64,000 nt of DNA from NCED01 sp035493955 (GTDB taxonomy: Bacteria; Pseudomonadota; Alphaproteobacteria; Caulobacterales; Caulobacteraceae). Shown here one piece after another: positions 62,476 through 64,000 of the stretch (position 1 is the first letter of the stretch; each line of letters opens with the position of its first letter). The stretch is from contig DATJHI010000001.1 of NCBI GenBank assembly GCA_035493955.1, forward strand, positions 56,412 through 120,411, in the 5' to 3' direction. The notes below the pieces were generated by a model, which saw only the letters and a list, made by a program, of their open reading frames with translations, was not told where the DNA came from and did not search any database. The position numbers and the translations under genes were made by a program.

Positions 62476-63210
62476 ATGAACTTGATCCGTGCGGCGGCTG
62501 TGCTCGGCGGATTGGCGCTGGCTTCCGTGGGTGCCGCTTGGGGGCAGGCGCCAACGGCGCCATCCGCCGCCGTTGGGGCCTATCAGCTCACGCCACGGTT
62601 GGTGCTGCGGATCACCCAGGACGACGGGCGCTTCCACGCGCAATTGACCCATCAGCCCGTGTTCGAGATCACGCCGGACGGCATGGGCGGCTTCACGACG
62701 GCCGCGCAAATCGGGGCGACTTTCACGTTCGTAGGTGACGGCGAGGGCGCAGTCACCGGAGCCGTGCTGCACCAGCACGGGCGGGACATACCCGCGCGCC
62801 GGATCGATGAGGCCCTCGCCAAGTCGATCGAAGCCGGGCCTGTCCCGCGTACCTGGCCGATGCTGGCGACGTCGGCGCCGCGGCTCCTGACCCACGAGGG
62901 CGTGAACTACTGGCCCTGCTTCTCGCCGGACGGAAAAACCGTGCTCTTTGCGCGCAGGGACGACGGCAAGGACTGGAGCCTGTTTCGCGTCTCCTCCGCG
63001 GGTGGCGATGCGCAGCCCTTTACCAAGGAGCCGCTGGCGGTCTCGCGCGGGTCGCCAGGAAGCGGACGTCCGGATGGGCTGAGATGGGTGGAAAGCGGAC
63101 GCTCGCACCTACCAGCAATGGAGCCGCCTCATTCCGCTCGGCGGCCTGCGCTTCATACTGACGCAACCCGGGAGCGCTTGCTCAGGGTGTTTCGATGTCC
63201 CACCGGCTAA
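62476..63210 (+). CDS. Secreted PD40/propeller protein, C-terminally broken
   Basis: 244 residues in frame. Signal peptide (AAVLGGLALASVGAAWGQ), then a small beta domain (GAYQLTPRLVLRITQDDGRF, QPVFEITPDGMGGFTT, DGEGAVTGAVLHQHGRDIPARRI) found in front of many hydrolases, then a start of propeller blades (YWPCFSPDGKTVLFARRDDGKDWSLFRV). After FTKEPLAVS the frame turns into Arg/Pro/Ser-rich sequence without propeller character. A frameshift or deletion has probably removed the rest. Confidence 0.55.
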   Translation: MNLIRAAAVLGGLALASVGAAWGQAPTAPSAAVGAYQLTPRLVLRITQDDGRFHAQLTHQPVFEITPDGMGGFTTAAQIGATFTFVGDGEGAVTGAVLHQHGRDIPARRIDEALAKSIEAGPVPRTWPMLATSAPRLLTHEGVNYWPCFSPDGKTVLFARRDDGKDWSLFRVSSAGGDAQPFTKEPLAVSRGSPGSGRPDGLRWVESGRSHLPAMEPPHSARRPALHTDATRERLLRVFRCPTG

Positions 63211-63940
63211 AGCGGTCGCCAGCCTTTGTCTTCACCGCAGACGATCCCCGCTCGCCTCCAGTGGCAAGTGGGACATTCGGATCTATTTGCAACTGCCGCA
63301 TCCAGATTGGCGGGTCTTCAAACCTATTGAGCGCGCGTTCATCCGTGGTCGTGACAGTCATTTTGAGAAGGCGGACGTCTGGCGCAATATCAGAACTCAA
63401 GTGATCTGGGTCCACGACTCGCGATAAACCAACGTCCTTCTTATCCGGCACGTACCAGAACGCGGGCTTCTCGACGCCGTTCAGGTTGAGCTGACCTCGC
63501 CAACGCGCCAGGCGGAGGACTTCATCCCAGTTGTAACCATTGCGGCCGGATAAGGCAGTGTCCCTTGCCGCTCCCTGAGCATCGGCTCCTGCGGCTTTGT
63601 AAGCGTGCATCCAATTCCAATCCGACGGGGTTCTGAATGGGGGATGACTGTTCACACTCACCGCGAGGGTCCCTCGGGACCCGAGATCCACTATCGCCGC
63701 TCTGCCGATAGTATGCCCTTCATAATCTTGCCAAATCCCCGGAAGCGGAAACAAATTGGTCCTGTAGCGGACCCCCATGACGCTGGAGCCGTGGTGGACG
63801 ACTCCTTCGGAGAGCACATCCACATCCGTCCTGTAACGGACCTCGAACACTAGCGGTCGCCAGACCAGATACGCGGTAAGGCACGCGCCGACGATAACCG
63901 CGGCTACTATCTGCCCCTCGCTTATACGACCCGAACTCAT
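63182..63940 (-). CDS. Membrane-anchored protein of unknown function
   Basis: 252 residues. One N-terminal membrane helix (IVAAVIVGACLTAYLVWRPLVF) and a soluble region with Trp and Tyr scattered (SDWNWMHAYKAAGADAQGAA, NGYNWDEVLRLARWRGQLN, GVEKPAFWYVPDKKDVGL). No known family is recognised. Its 3' end overlaps the broken propeller gene by 29 bases, convergently. Confidence 0.6.
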   Translation of the reverse strand: MSSGRISEGQIVAAVIVGACLTAYLVWRPLVFEVRYRTDVDVLSEGVVHHGSSVMGVRYRTNLFPLPGIWQDYEGHTIGRAAIVDLGSRGTLAVSVNSHPPFRTPSDWNWMHAYKAAGADAQGAARDTALSGRNGYNWDEVLRLARWRGQLNLNGVEKPAFWYVPDKKDVGLSRVVDPDHLSSDIAPDVRLLKMTVTTTDERALNRFEDPPIWMRQLQIDPNVPLATGGERGSSAVKTKAGDRFSRWDIETP

Positions 63941-64000
63941 TTCCGCCTCACCATGTACGCGGACGGTACGCGACCACGACTAAGAGTCCGCTAAGGGTCG

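Noticed and set aside
57721..63940. Integrated phage or conjugative element
   Set aside because: No integrase, transposase, relaxase, phage structural gene or tRNA-type attachment site was seen, so only an accessory or rearranged segment can be claimed.

Overview
The window is high-GC DNA from an alphaproteobacterium, almost certainly a Caulobacteraceae member (Caulobacter/Phenylobacterium-like). The main reasons are a PodJ-type polarity factor with its characteristic N-terminus, a CC0125/CC1285-type lipoprotein, a CtrA box, a GANTC (CcrM) site and a DnaA-like box in front of podJ, GTTC-N7-GTTC LexA-type boxes, and the alphaproteobacterial ruvCAB-ybgC-tolQRAB-pal-cpoB-tilS-ftsH-folP order. 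Genus is inference.

Layout. 1-9.3 kb: the tail of a ligase-associated Lhr-type helicase coupled to its PdeM phosphoesterase, podJ, a small membrane protein, a CsgG-like/SH3 secreted protein, an SDR enzyme and a HisKA_2 kinase with a single-domain response regulator. 9.4-17.3 kb: metZ-apaG, pyrF, an SDR/Rrf2 operon, kup with a coupled small membrane protein, and argG, whose 3' end overlaps a convergent KTSC gene. 17.3-29 kb: LysE exporter, lipoprotein, YkvA, Fur-box-controlled bfd-bfr, a class V aminotransferase, AMP nucleosidase, leuD-leuB, two small-protein genes, TerC, a DHA2 drug/proton antiporter and an EAL phosphodiesterase. 29-32 kb: a 6S RNA candidate in the classical place upstream of 5-formyl-THF cyclo-ligase, a YmdB-like phosphodiesterase, a pentad-repeat small protein and yebC.

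32.4-45.8 kb is a long co-directional envelope and repair block: ruvC-ruvA-ruvB (with an SOS-type box over the ruvC start), ybgC, the complete Tol-Pal system (tolQ, tolR, tolA, tolB, pal, cpoB), tilS (carrying an in-frame palindromic repeat), ftsH, folP, a GNAT gene and thiD. 45.9-57.2 kb holds serC-serA behind a structured leader, rlmN, a DUF350/trypsin-like pair, a TadD-like TPR lipoprotein-type gene, an M17 aminopeptidase coupled to an NlpC/P60 protein, a membrane cytochrome c, and kdsB-pheA.

At about 57.71 kb the window changes character. A comM/yifB Mg-chelatase-like gene is cut off in the middle of its conserved CRCG motif, and the sequence beyond is visibly richer in A/T and consists of unrelated single genes. 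These include a protein made of four tandem HTH repeats, a VOC protein, a TetR-fabA operon with a perfect palindromic operator, a DsbA-like lipoprotein, GNAT, a GFA-family gene missing its second zinc motif, a broken beta-propeller gene and a membrane-anchored unknown. I read this as an accessory or rearranged region with several decaying genes; its right end is outside the window.

No tRNA, rRNA, CRISPR array, transposase or integrase gene was seen. The most unusual items are the four-HTH protein at the junction, the repeat inserted in tilS, the Kup-coupled small membrane protein, the serC leader, and the SOS-type boxes at ruvC and in front of the lipoprotein gene.
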